From: Nematostella vectensis
Taxonomy: Eukaryota > Cnidaria > Anthozoa > Actiniaria > Edwardsiidae
Assembly (NCBI RefSeq): GCF_932526225.1
Contig: NC_064036.1
Coordinates: 10,843,181-10,907,180, forward strand
Length of the DNA stretch: 64,000 nucleotides
Direction: 5' to 3'
Positions 26,801 through 35,026 of this stretch are shown in pieces. Both the position numbers and the translations under genes were made by a program. Under the pieces are notes generated by a model. That model saw only the letters and a list, made by a program, of their open reading frames with translations. It made no database searches and was not told the origin of the DNA. Within the stretch, counting starts at the first letter, position 1; each line of letters begins with the position of its first letter.

Positions 26801-29800
26801 GTTTTCATTATGATCTGATTTGCATTGAGTGATGCATTCTTTGTCACGCTAATATCAGATAATCAATCAGATTTTCTTGCATCATTATTGGCTAACTTGG
26901 CTAGCCTAATACTGTCGAGACGGCAAAAGTATAACTGTAAAAAAGAACTGTCAAGATGGTAAAAATGATGATAACAAATTCAAATAAAGAGCAGTAATGA
27001 ATACCGGGGCAAGCATATGTCTTTACTACATAATGAAAGTATTGCATGGCGTGGTACATATTATTCCATCAGATAAAACTGCTAATGCATCACCTGTAAT
27101 AGCTCCCTTAAATAAGCTTCAAACTTGGGGAAATTAAGCATGCCATTGTTGTCTTCTATCTGTGAAAAGTGGTCTGTGCAGGAAAAATTTAAGAAACACA
27201 TGAACATGCCTATCAAGGCAACAACCAAGGAAAATAAAAACTTTGTTAATCACATCAACTTACATCTAAGTTTGTCTACCAATCTTCCATAACACATTGA
27301 TGATAAAGCTGTTTTCACAGAAAGTACTCTGATCCTTCCAATTGCATCACTAGTTGAAAAAAAGTAATGACATTACTTTTTTTTGTTAGCTACTATAGAT
27401 TTAAAGTTTAAAAAAAAACATTTCTGATTCATATTTTTACACCAAGTTTGATATTCTGGGGAGAATGTATTCTGGGCTGGTTTGTTTATGATTTTAACAG
27501 AAATCAAGGTTGATATTGTACATCAGTGTTCCCCAGGGCAAAATCTTAGAGGCAAAGGAAGAAAGCATTGGATCCTCAAGTACCATGTCTGCATCATGAA
27601 GTGTAAATGAATGGTGTAAAGAAAAGAGTGGAGGCTTAACACTGACAAAACAGATTCTTGTAGAGAATAATTCTTATAACATGCAAAAGAATTTATAGTA
27701 GGGTCTGTGCAGGCTAACTACAGTATGTTTTTGACAATATACTATTTCAAACTAAAACGGTTAACAGATATGTAATGACTAGAATTTGTCTGCTTTAAAA
27801 AAGGGAGAACATGAATATAAGTGTCACAATAAACAATATCAGTATCAAACCATGTAAACACTTAGTGAGCAATTTGTCATCAAAGCAAAAACTACATCAG
27901 GAGCATCAGGATGATTATGAAATACATGGTCTTATACAAACCTGTCATAAGCGTACAGAAGCCAGTTTGTAACCAAACTTATAGATCTTTCAACATCAAC
28001 ATTATGAGTAGTCGGAAGTCTCTTATTAAGGGCGTAAAATATACTAGAGACAATTGCCTCCAGTCGTAGTTCATGTAGCTCTGTGTTGTGGTCTAGAGTG
28101 TTGAGACCATTTTCACGAAATGCTTCAATCATATTGTAGACATCAACAAGATGTACTAAAAAAAGAAATAAAAATATTATAAATATCATTTATCTAAGGG
28201 TGGATCCAGCATTTCTTAGAGGGAGGCACTCATCTCAAACATGGTGCTAGGGCACTAGCCCCCCTGGACTCCCTAGATATAATTTACCTATGTGGTCATA
28301 TGAGGGCGGCTGAGGCTTCTATGTATAGTACCATAGGCCCTTAAACTGTAACTTAAAATCCCTTTTGCCAAAGTTCGCCATTCTATAAAGATTCTCTTAG
28401 GAGAGAGGTTAGCCCTTCTCTTTCGAATCTTGGATCTACTTGTTTTCATTTACCCATTCATTCAGACGCAGCGAGGAAAAACTATAAGGGACTTACAGTT
28501 AGTTTTTTTCTGAATGAATTGTAATTTAGCTGCTGTTCGGTATGATGCAAATCGGATGGTGTCAAAATTTTGGTCATCTGCAATTAAAAAAAAATTATAA
28601 TGCTAAGAGCATGGAATCAATAGAAAGAATTCAGCATTGGTGCTGATACTGTACACAAACAATGAGACCAGCTCTTACCAGAAAATACTGTACAATACAA
28701 AATAATATCTTACTCATGTCGTTGATAAGATCCTGCAAAAGATGCTCTGCCTCATCCTTTGGAATGGAGTCATTCATTATACTGTGGAGAAAATGTCAGG
28801 TAAGAACAAATGGAAAGACATTGTTTCAATATATAACCAAAGCTGTCAACCCAACTTGAACAGAAATTTTGTAAAATCGAATGAAATACAGTAAGTATGT
28901 GAAAAATTCCAAGAGAGCCAAAGCGGGTGAATACAGAGAATGTATGAACATTCTCACAAAAATTGCTTGTGATGAGGTCCAAAATCATGTGACACCTGCC
29001 TAATGCAGGTGAGTTGACAGCTATGTATATCATTGGTCTTCTCAATTCTGCGAAGAAGTATGGTTTATAGGTAAACGGGAAATCAAAAAACAAAAAAAGG
29101 GAATGTTTATAAACTATAACATCTCTTTTGCTGTTTGTTTGTTTTGGGGATTCATCAATTTATTTCTGAAAAAAATGGACAAAATAAGTAATCTGACCTT
29201 ATTATTAATCCCTATCAAGTCACTAAAACCATGCTTGGCAAGGATCACACTTACCTAGGTTTACATTTGTTTTTTTTTCATATTTTTCAAATTTCCCAAA
29301 CCATTTTTTTTCTTGAAATCTGTTAAACCGCACGTTTAAAAAGAGTGGCATAAGAAGTGTTAAAAACAGTCAAAATAATACGCCACAAATCCACCAATAA
29401 CAAGGCAACCATTGACCTCTTAACGTGTTTTGTTTTACTGAGCTGAGCCCATTAGCTATAAGCATAACTCTATGGAGTACTGTACAAAGTGTAGTATTTG
29501 CATTACAATTTATATTATATATTAGATTATAACTAGTAGAATGCTACTGTTTCTTTAATTATCTGTAGCAATATTTACATTTCACTCTTCAGGAATTGCA
29601 AAAATGTGGTTAATCCAAGGTTCAAACATGTTTCCAATATCAATGAGTCATAGTGTCGTATACCTAAGCTCTATCTAGCTTATGAAGAACACACAGATAA
29701 TAAAACAAAGTAGAGTAGTTTGAAAAATGCTACAGTATTCAATTGTCAGTCAACATTAAAATCAAAATGAGTACAGTAGTTTTGTCATGTGAATTTTAGT

Positions 29801-30421
29801 TATCATACAAAAAATCCAAATATGTATTGTACTATTAACAATACTTTAATCAAATAAAGTCATTGAAATACTGTGTGACAAGTAAACACTTTTAGATAGA
29901 AACGAATACAATTCAGTTTATGGGACATCTGCAGTAGCACAACATGCTAGATTAAAATGACACATAATGACAAAATAATATGTCTTTCTATATACAGTAA
30001 ATGACATCAAACAGAAGTTTCCAATAAAACAGCCAAATTACTCCATTGTTAATATATCACGACAGTATTTACTTACTTCCCAGCAAGAATTGGAGACATG
30101 GTTCCTTCCATAGAGATGCTCATAATGCTATAAGAAAATCAATTCATTAAAACAGATGTCCATATTTTTCTAGTCCTTCATGATATCTATCTTTTAAAAT
30201 GTTTTATCTCAAATCAGTAAGCTAATGCAGACAGAATAATATGGCTTTTTAACTTACTCCCTAACATGAAAGCTCACATGGCCATCATCTGTCTCTACGA
30301 CTCGTACCCGGTCTTGAAATAAACTCACTGGGCAGCATTCTCTACTACTGGTAACCTTGCCAGAATTCTTAACCAGTTTAAATTCAGCAGATTTCACAGA
30401 TGGATGCTCTAGCTTGCCCAT
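2721..30421 (-). CDS. DTN: Dystrobrevin (22 coding exons, 799 aa)
   Basis: Dystrobrevin is a cytoplasmic member of the dystrophin-associated complex that binds dystrophin through a coiled coil and also binds syntrophins. I rebuilt 22 minus-strand exons whose phases all agree. Domains in order: an unusual N-terminal extension (residues 1-95), a dystrophin-type EF-hand region (about 96-313, with [15 protein letters not shown]), a ZZ zinc finger (about 315-369; CxxC at 320/323 and 335/338, Cys 344 and 347, His 357 and 361), a linker, coiled coil 1 (about 458-577, with LLRQRKDEL and [18 protein letters not shown]) and the [20 protein letters not shown] block (about 645-665). The acidic C-terminus is unlike the vertebrate one as I recall it. 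The symbol is generic. Introns range from about 95 bp to 10.4 kb and are full of repeats. An in-frame TAA lies four codons upstream of the chosen ATG. Confidence 0.95.
2973..3619 (-). repeat. Minisatellite made of a copied 5' splice site, about 17 units
   Basis: About 17 units of 35-42 bp, each CTAATCTCGGTAACCGTACC followed by TGTG, a C-run and CTCTTTC (plus strand). On the transcribed minus strand each unit reads GCACAGGTACGGTTACCGAG. That repeats the exon 21 donor (CACAG with intron start GTACGG) at the array edge. Units vary mainly in C-run length. Confidence 0.9.
3614..3814 (-). CDS. DTN: Dystrobrevin exon 21
   Basis: 201 nt, phase 0 at both ends, residues 697-763. It is polar, with an acidic run [19 protein letters not shown]. 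Its donor, CACAG followed by GTACGG, is the same sequence that is repeated in the neighbouring minisatellite. I find no homologue from memory, but codon usage and splice sites support it. Confidence 0.78.
4053..4186. mobile_element. Short inverted-repeat element
   Basis: Arms of about 41 bp (4053-4093 and 4146-4186) start AAGGTTGAAAAGGTATGTT on both strands and pair with few mismatches. They enclose about 52 bp containing TTTCGAGCGTTAGCCCTTCG. It has no coding capacity and is likely a MITE in a dystrobrevin intron. Confidence 0.75.
4296..4375 (-). CDS. DTN: Dystrobrevin exon 20
   Basis: 80 nt, residues 671-696, with [17 protein letters not shown]. It is needed to restore the frame between exons 19 and 21, has a CTTTTTTCAG acceptor and a GTAAAA donor, and is acidic like this part of vertebrate dystrobrevin. 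Confidence 0.78.
4810..5086 (-). CDS. DTN: Dystrobrevin exon 19
   Basis: 277 nt encoding residues 578-669. A Ser/Pro/Thr-rich stretch ([15 protein letters not shown]) is followed by the conserved [16 protein letters not shown] and SSLVKEL block. It is separated from exon 18 by a 10.4-kb intron. The donor is GTGAGT. Confidence 0.94.
8420..8645. mobile_element. Inverted-repeat element (MITE)
   Basis: The left arm has TTTTCACTAGGAAAG, then GGAAAAGTAATTATGCTTA. The right arm is its complement, with AAGCATAATACTTTTCC and CTTTCCTAGTGAAAA. Arms are about 60 bp. It is non-coding. Confidence 0.8.
9648..9727. repeat. 80-bp near-perfect palindrome without loop
   Basis: Two 40-bp arms meet at TGG|CCA (9687/9688). 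They match at 39 of 40 positions (CGCTCGACATTC against CGCTCCACATTC). The outer ends read TAGTCCAGACCTGGGAC. Confidence 0.9.
12274..12601. mobile_element. Transposon fragment with CAGGCCCGTACCCAGG ends, copy 1
   Basis: Terminal inverted repeats CAGTCCCGTACCCAGG and (from the right) CAGGCCCGTACCCAGG, with G-runs near both ends. A TATTT duplication flanks it. A second copy in the opposite orientation is at 24652-24909. It is non-autonomous; the superfamily is uncertain. Confidence 0.82.
15158..15294. mobile_element. Palindromic element carrying four octamer motifs
   Basis: Arms contain CTAAGTTCAAAC / GTTTAAACTTAG and CCATGAGCCGTATTCAATG / CGCATACGGCTCATGG. Four copies of ATGCAAAT or its complement lie at 15196, 15206, 15239 and 15249. 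It is non-coding. Confidence 0.75.
15524..15731 (-). CDS. DTN: Dystrobrevin exon 18 (coiled coil 1)
   Basis: 208 nt encoding residues 509-577, with [16 protein letters not shown] and [16 protein letters not shown]. This heptad-rich segment is the dystrophin-binding coiled coil in characterised family members. Confidence 0.96.
15914..15999. repeat. Inverted repeat near exon 17
   Basis: GTACTTCATGTAGCC on the left is complementary to GGCTACATGAAGTAC on the right, with about 55 bp between, including a TTAGGGTAAGGGT stretch. Confidence 0.6.
16036..16130 (-). CDS. DTN: Dystrobrevin exon 17 (coiled coil 1)
   Basis: 95 nt encoding residues 477-507, with [18 protein letters not shown]. It matches the IDANKQQRQLIAELENKN block of relatives. 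Confidence 0.93.
16676..16752 (-). repeat. tRNA-like fragment, probably a SINE head
   Basis: On the minus strand TCTAGCGGT followed by GGGTTCGATTCCCACTG resembles the A and B boxes of a tRNA-type pol III promoter. The region between is too short and irregular for a functional tRNA, so a tRNA-derived SINE remnant is more likely. Confidence 0.45.
17533..17548 (-). CDS. DTN: Dystrobrevin exon 16 (16-nt microexon)
   Basis: Only 16 nt, encoding LAANS after completing the Arg codon. It is flanked by TTTCAG and GTAAGTAA. Without it exons 15 and 17 do not join in frame. With it the protein reads RYAARLAANS, matching the RYAARLAAES-like sequence of vertebrate dystrobrevin as I recall it. Confidence 0.85.
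18163..18248 (+). repeat. Dispersed repeat, AGAGTCGAAT family, copy 1
   Basis: AGAGTCGAATACCA, TTGTGTATT and TTCTTCTGGTTCACGA, ending GGGCTTTTTGTATTTA. The same series recurs at 21924-22005 and 22188-22271. Confidence 0.65.
19763..19804 (-). CDS. DTN: Dystrobrevin exon 15
   Basis: 42 nt encoding [13 protein letters not shown], residues 458-470. It matches the conserved DEEHRLIARYAARL segment at the start of coiled coil 1. It is followed by a GTTAGT donor. Confidence 0.88.
21650..21781 (-). CDS. DTN: Dystrobrevin exon 14 (Ser/Pro linker)
   Basis: 132 nt encoding [12 protein letters not shown] and [18 protein letters not shown], residues 414-456. It is a low-conservation linker of the kind that is alternatively spliced in relatives. 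Phases agree on both sides. Confidence 0.83.
21897..21951. repeat. Near-perfect hairpin at the edge of the AGAGTCGAAT repeat
   Basis: Arms of 27 bp around a single central base at 21924: ACACCAAAAACTGAAA and CGACTCTG pair with the complementary right arm, with one mismatch. The right arm runs into the AGAGTCGAAT dispersed repeat. Confidence 0.8.
21924..22271 (+). repeat. AGAGTCGAAT dispersed repeat, copies 2 and 3
   Basis: Copy 2 (21924-22005) and copy 3 (22188-22271) share CAGTTTTTGGTGTATTG and ACACGACTATTTGGGCT. They are separated by about 180 bp of unrelated DNA, and both lie in dystrobrevin intron 13. Confidence 0.7.
24333..24463 (-). CDS. DTN: Dystrobrevin exon 13 (basic linker)
   Basis: 131 nt encoding residues 370-412, with [18 protein letters not shown] and TLDMTNIV. 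It corresponds to the linker after the ZZ domain in relatives. The donor is GTGCGT, weaker than the others. Confidence 0.85.
24652..24909. mobile_element. Transposon fragment with CAGGCCCGTACCCAGG ends, copy 2
   Basis: Perfect terminal inverted repeats CAGGCCCGTACCCAGG, flanked on both sides by GAATT, a 5-bp target duplication. The interior is similar to 12274-12601 in inverted orientation (for example TGTAGCCAAATCC). Confidence 0.85.
25038..25109 (-). CDS. DTN: Dystrobrevin exon 12 (ZZ finger, end)
   Basis: 72 nt encoding [17 protein letters not shown] and MREYSTW, residues 346-369. It provides the last Cys and the His ligands. DCFWRG is a hallmark of dystrophin-family ZZ domains. Confidence 0.95.
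25201..25240 (-). CDS. DTN: Dystrobrevin exon 11 (ZZ finger, middle)
   Basis: A 40-nt exon encoding [13 protein letters not shown], residues 333-345, with the second CxxC. The flanking introns are very short (64 and 91 bp). The donor is GTGAGT. Confidence 0.92.
25305..25359 (-). CDS. DTN: Dystrobrevin exon 10 (ZZ finger, first Cys pair)
   Basis: 55 nt encoding [17 protein letters not shown], residues 315-331. It carries the first CxxC of the ZZ domain, after a strong polypyrimidine acceptor. Confidence 0.93.
25687..25773. repeat. Long hairpin in intron 9
   Basis: 32-bp arms TACCCTGGTTCCAGAGCC... and their complement match except at one position, around a loop of about 22 bp. It lies about 45 bp downstream of exon 9 in the transcribed direction. 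Confidence 0.85.
25816..25933 (-). CDS. DTN: Dystrobrevin exon 9 (end of EF-hand region)
   Basis: 118 nt encoding residues 275-313, with [17 protein letters not shown]. It lies between the EF-hand core and the ZZ finger. The donor is GTAAGTAA. Confidence 0.92.
25955..26095. repeat. Degenerate 55-bp tandem repeat
   Basis: Three diverged units, each with GAACATTT and a GGCAAATCCAACAAAGC-like segment. It is in intron 8, next to exon 9. Confidence 0.6.
26359..26436 (-). CDS. DTN: Dystrobrevin exon 8 (EF-hand region)
   Basis: 78 nt, phase 0 at both ends, residues 249-274, with [17 protein letters not shown]. It matches the LPTAVFEGPSFGYTE-like block of vertebrate homologues. The donor is GTAAGTTC. 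Confidence 0.94.
27094..27173 (-). CDS. DTN: Dystrobrevin exon 7 (EF-hand region)
   Basis: 80 nt encoding [18 protein letters not shown] and YLRELLQ, residues 223-248. It ends in phase 0 at CAG before GTGATG. Confidence 0.94.
27264..27349 (-). CDS. DTN: Dystrobrevin exon 6 (EF-hand region)
   Basis: 86 nt encoding [18 protein letters not shown] and following, residues 194-221. It matches the segment of the EF-hand region that ends DKLR in relatives. Confidence 0.94.
27942..28155 (-). CDS. DTN: Dystrobrevin exon 5 (EF-hand region)
   Basis: 214 nt encoding residues 123-192, with [18 protein letters not shown] and [16 protein letters not shown]. This is the most strongly conserved block of the family and anchors the gene identification. 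Confidence 0.96.
28497..28577 (-). CDS. DTN: Dystrobrevin exon 4 (start of EF-hand region)
   Basis: 81 nt encoding [18 protein letters not shown] and following, residues 96-121. It matches the conserved opening of the dystrophin/dystrobrevin EF-hand module. The donor is GTAAGTCC. Confidence 0.93.
28714..28781 (-). CDS. DTN: Dystrobrevin exon 3
   Basis: 68 nt encoding residues 73-94, with [18 protein letters not shown], between CTCCACAG and GTAAGATA. Its Met-Asn-Asp start resembles the beginning of vertebrate dystrobrevins, so an internal start here is conceivable. Confidence 0.85.
30077..30127 (-). CDS. DTN: Dystrobrevin exon 2
   Basis: 51 nt encoding [16 protein letters not shown], residues 56-71. 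The acceptor is TTATAG and the donor GTAAGTAA. It joins its neighbours in frame and belongs to the N-terminal extension. Confidence 0.8.
30258..30421 (-). CDS. DTN: Dystrobrevin exon 1 (start codon)
   Basis: Residues 1-54 plus two bases of codon 55. It begins [11 protein letters not shown] and ends before a GTAAGTT donor. The sequence, including [13 protein letters not shown], is not part of the vertebrate protein as I recall it. An in-frame stop just upstream fixes the start. Confidence 0.82.
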
Positions 30422-31697
30422 GACTCTGGCTTAAGGTCTAAAATCTAAAGATGACCCCTTTAACTACAATGCCAGTCTGAGGTTACAAGGTTCCACATAT
30501 AATGGTTTGATTGACTTCAATGTAGGTACATAATTTGATCATTTCTTAATCTCCATCATCCAGGGGGGTAGAGCATATCATACATATTCAGTGCAGGAAG
30601 CATTCCTATGTATGGATTCAAATTAACCGTCAGCAGACAATCAGAGAGCTGTGTGGCTTTATCCCAAGGATTAGGTCTAGGAAGCTAAAGTATTGGCTAA
30701 GTAGAAGAAAACAAAATGTTTTGTCTCAGTTTCATCAAAGTGGTTTTGGATTTTCTGCATAATACATAAAAACAGGCTGCACATATAAATATTTGAGTAT
30801 AATGAATAATACCTCACATATTATATCATCTTATTGACTAGATGACATGTGAAATGATTAATGTGAGAAAAATATTGAAACAAAGGAAAACATTGCTGAA
30901 AACTGAGTGGATTTTTTAAAATTGGCTACAACTTTTAATATTCAAGAAAAAAATGGTTTGAAGGTCTGGGTAGAAAATGGATGGGATGTTTTTATGTAGA
31001 AAATCAAACATTGTTATTGATAAAAAATTTACATTTAAAAATAATGAATACAAAATTTTAGCTTAAATAACAAAAATGTATAAACGTGCATTTCAAAAAT
31101 ATGTGATAATTTCGAAAATCTTGACTTCTAGAACGTATAATCTTTCCCAGTAAATAAAGAGTTTAAAGTAAACAAGATTTTAAGTGATACTTGCAATTGT
31201 AGGGTATCAACTTCCCTGAATGAATCAAATTCCCCAACAACCACCCATTACAAGGAAACACGACATGAATGTTTAGACGAAGACTGAGAAATTGAGCACG
31301 AGTTACAAACTTGAACTCAATTAGGAAAAGAGTGTAAATTAGAATAGTCATGACCTGCCACTTTGCAGTTATTCCTGCAGAAATCTCTGCTCGGTAGAGA
31401 GTCCTTATAGAATGCCAAAACCGCTGCGATTTAGTCGAAACTGGTAAGATCATGTTTAGCGCAGTAACTAGCATGGATTATATCAACATAATTCCTATTG
31501 TAATTCCGTCTTTTCTGCTTCGCGTAGACTTCTCTGCGGTAGGACCAATTGATCTTGTTTATGTATTCAGGACAAAGAGAGTCATACCGTAAAGACAAGA
31601 CTTCTGTTGCAGAAAAGACGGATCATTACACCAAGTCAAGTGAAGAATAGATAGCTAACAGCATTAATAACATTCGCATGTAAGATTAAAGCTTTAC

Positions 31698-31755
31698 CTG
31701 AAGTTATGAGGCGGAAAGCCCTAGAATACCTTCACTGACTCGAGAGTTAGTTTGG
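31698..31755 (-). other. Possible 5' untranslated exon of dystrobrevin
   Basis: On the minus strand a GTAAAGC donor at 31691-31697 follows a stretch ending CATAACTTCAG. The matching acceptor would be TTTTAG just upstream of the exon 1 ATG (exon from about 30437). The upstream boundary is a guess. Confidence 0.35.
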
Positions 31756-31850
31756 CTTGATCGCCATTTCATGCCAGCCGCGACTAGCCAGATCACGTGA
31801 CCTTATCTTGCACGCTTGATTGGTTGTGATGGCAGCTCTTTGCGGGATTT
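31756..31850 (-). promoter_or_regulatory. Possible dystrobrevin promoter
   Basis: A locally GC-richer stretch with an E-box CACGTG (31794-31799) and CCAAT on the minus strand (31819-31823). It sits just upstream of the proposed untranslated exon. This is inference from position and motifs only. Confidence 0.3.
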
Positions 31851-32304
31851 CGACGCGGGATTCGTGGTTCAGGCAAAAGAACAGAAAGTCACTCAGAACT
31901 TCTAGATAACCCCACTCTGTCAATCTACAAAAAAAGAGCTATCATTATTTTGGTTTTGAAAATTTAAAAGGGTTGCCTTCTTAGTTTTTATGCCTCACTC
32001 ATTATGCGTGCGCCCTGTTTCCGCCCTACACACAAATAACCAAATCTAACACAAATAGCCGGAAAGACTTGTAGCAGGCCTCCTCTCCAAGTACATTATA
32101 AAACTATTATTTCTTTGTTCAAAGACAAACACAAGAGGTTGCTCTTGTTGTGGAGTCAAATAAGCTCTAGGGACAAGTCATGGATTCCTCTTGGTTGCAT
32201 TGTTCAATTATCTAATGCATCCCGTTGAAAAAAAGCCTTTTGCACAAGCCAGTGCCTGAATGCAGGATCGGATTCAAATCTTGGTCGGACTTAGAGTTAG
32301 AAAA

Positions 32305-32621
32305 CCACAGGTACCCCAAGCTCACTGTGTGTATAAATAAATTATAGTGGTTCACGTTTACAGTATAAAACATATGGGGTTGAAATAAGCCGTTCACTTT
32401 CCAAGGGGAAACAGAACACCGTAACTCTCGAAATGCAAGCCAAATTGGCTTCAAACTTCACCCAGACCACATTTAAGACTTCACTGTCAGGTCAGAATAT
32501 TTTTGAGAGTTTTACGATTTTATTTCGTAGTAAAGTGAACGGATTATTTCAATCCCATATGTTCAATGTAAACGTGAACCATTATAATGTATTCAAACAC
32601 ACAGTGAGCTTGGGGTACCTG
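32305..32621. mobile_element. Imperfect palindromic element
   Basis: The left arm (about 32305-32440) is the diverged complement of the right arm (about 32495-32621): CACAGGTACCCCAAGCTCAC against GTGAGCTTGGGGTACCTGTG, and GCCGTTCACTTTCC against AAAGTGAACGG. It is non-coding. Confidence 0.75.
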
Positions 32622-33002
32622 TGAGAAAACAAGCAGGAGAAGGATTGGGTGCTGTCAGAAAAGTTACTTTATGCTATGACTGGTGTTAAAACAGTGTGTT
32701 AAGAATCAAAATTGGAGGTTTTCACAGTATAAGGCCACATTTAAGACTTCACTGTCAGGTCAGAATATTTTTGAGAGTTTTACGATTTTATTTCGTAGTA
32801 AAGTGAACGGATTATTTCAATCCCATATGTTCAATGTAAACGTGAACCATTATAATGTATTCAAACACACAGTGAGCTTGGGGTACCTGTGAGAAAACAA
32901 GCAGGAGAAGGATTGGGTGCTGTCAGAAAAGTTACTTTATGCTATGACTGGTGTTAAAACAGTGTGTTAAGAATCAAAATTGGAGGTTTTCACAGTATAA
33001 GG
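32467..33002 (+). repeat. Exact 268-bp tandem duplication
   Basis: 32467-32734 is repeated at 32735-33002 with no difference that I can see by eye. The duplicated block includes the right arm of the palindromic element, so it arose after that insertion. Confidence 0.9.
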
Positions 33003-34479
33003 CCAATGATCGAATGCGCGGATTTTTTTGTAAGCAGTGCTCCTATTGCATATTTCTGCGGTTGCTCTCAATCAAAAACAAGAATGCTCGATTTCTCGTT
33101 TTCTTCTTCTTTTTTAGTTTTCATAATGACAGGAAGACAGATCAATGCCCAGTTGCATTCTTAGCACGCAGACCATCAGCAGACTAACATGTTTACCCTG
33201 CGTCACACTGCTTTTACAAATCTTTATCTAATAACGTCTAGATGATAATAAAGAAGAAATCTAATTTGCTAATTGCTCGAATTATCCAATTTTCAAATTC
33301 TCGAATCTTGTACTAAAGAGCTTGCTAAGGACCACTTGGTTGACCTTTTTGTGTGCGCTTTTACACAAACTCTCACTCGTGATATATTGCGCGGAGCAAT
33401 CTACGTAATTGAAAGGTAGCCAGGCTACTACCATGGTATCGAAATAAACGAAAGCTGATAAAATGGCTGATACCCCTCCCCCCCCAGTCACTTCCCCACA
33501 CCACCACCACCACCACCAAGCCATACTCATGGTTTCGTCGTCAGAGCCTATGCGCCAGGGGGGGGGGGGGGGGGGGGGGGTGACCGGGTGCCGGATGAGG
33601 GAGACCAAGCGAGCGGAATGACTTGTCTCACGTTACCTGTTGTAGAGGGCGGTAAAACTCTCAAAATACCTGCATCTCTATAGAAATCCTTTATCTTCAC
33701 CTTTTCGGGGCCATTGGCCAAGAGCGACTCCAGAATAATAACCAACCTGCTAAAATACTGGTGTTAGATCGCGAGTTGAATTCTCCTAACCACTCTGATA
33801 AAAAAGTATTAACAAAGTAATAAGAACATACGATTTCATAAAATTAATGTGACGAGTGATAACAATTAAAGCAATAAGCAAAAGTGGATTTTTTATGGGG
33901 AATGGAGATTCATAGCTTTCGGATGGAAAACCTGGAATAACAATCATGTCAAAATTATTGGAGTTTAAAGGTAAGAATATAACTTATGATATTATGACTT
34001 TCTTGGGGTTTGAAACAGAAAAATGAATCCTTATTGAACAATGAGAGACAAAGACTAAACACTTTATTGACGTTTATACGAAATTGTGTCAAACGCTGCC
34101 ATTAGATCATATTACTAAGTTTGCTGTGGGTTGCACTATATAAAATAAACGTATTGGTACTTTATAATAACCATAAAGACGCGTTGTGTTCGTTCCTGTT
34201 CAATGGTTCAAATTTTAAATATCAGCTACGCGCAGTCAGAGTAAGTATTTGGATGGTGTTTATTAGCGTGCTGTGAGTTGTTGAACAAAAAAGGTCATAA
34301 AAAATCAATACTAAGTATTGTCACAATGTGTTTTAACGAAACTATTATCGGATATATTGCTGCTTTTCAAATGCTTTTTTCCATATATTATTTTTTCAAA
34401 TAAATCGTTATTTTACGTCAAGTAAGACTAACTTTACTTTCGAATCCGTTGTATCGCGACCCGCGTTTTTAAAACACGA

Positions 34480-34700
34480 TTTGTTTTGGTTTTCTGTTCG
34501 GTCAGTCTTCCGTCAGTAGAACCATTCTGAGCCAATCAGAGTCTCGCTTTGTGCACTTCCCTGGCTATCCCCTGGACGAAAACCAGACAGTGTCGCGACA
34601 GAAAGCCAGGCAACTGCACTTGGCGAGAGATGGCAAGAATCTGATTGGCTTAGAATGATTTGACTGGCGGAACAGAAAATCCCAAAAGACAAAAACAAAT
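34480..34700. mobile_element. Inverted-repeat element
   Basis: TTTTCTGTTCGGTCAGTC and CATTCTGAGCCAATCAGA on the left pair with TCTGATTGGCTTAGAATG and GACTGGCGGAACAGAAAA on the right. It ends about 250 bp upstream of the sushi-gene start codon and brings CCAAT boxes on both strands. Confidence 0.7.
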
Positions 34701-34950
34701 GGTTTACACAGGTCAATTTCGCGGACTAACTGCTATACTTTGTGCTTTATAAACTTGTAGAAGGTGCGTTGCAGCGTTTATTATTTGTTTTCCTAATAAT
34801 GGTAGCAATGCCATCAGGCCAATTAGTAATAATTCAGTAATAATGACAATCATCTCGTTGTCAATCATTCACAGTCTTTTTATCAGAACAGACGAACAAA
34901 AGTAAAGTTATGATGGCCATGGTCACGTGGTACAGGCAAGTCTTGTGTGA

Positions 34951-35026
34951 ATGAGTGTCTATGGAATGGCGCCAAGGCTTGGCATCACTTTGCTGATCGC
35001 CCTCTTCAACCTCATACCATCAATAG
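34951..35026 (+). CDS. Sushi/Q protein exon 1: signal peptide
   Basis: ATG at 34951; a second in-frame ATG at 34966 could also serve. It encodes the signal peptide and ends G before GTGAGA. Confidence 0.8.

Larger units (their letters stand above)
31851..34950. other. Divergent upstream region between dystrobrevin and the sushi gene
   Basis: Repeat-rich DNA: inverted repeats, a 268-bp tandem duplication, G-runs near 33560 and a CAC-repeat near 33500. A minus-strand coding-like fragment lies at 33645-33745. No complete gene was seen. Confidence 0.55.

Noticed and set aside
31163-31474. 103-residue minus-strand frame in the region upstream of dystrobrevin exon 1
   Set aside because: No domain, no splice sites consistent with dystrobrevin, AT-rich intron composition.
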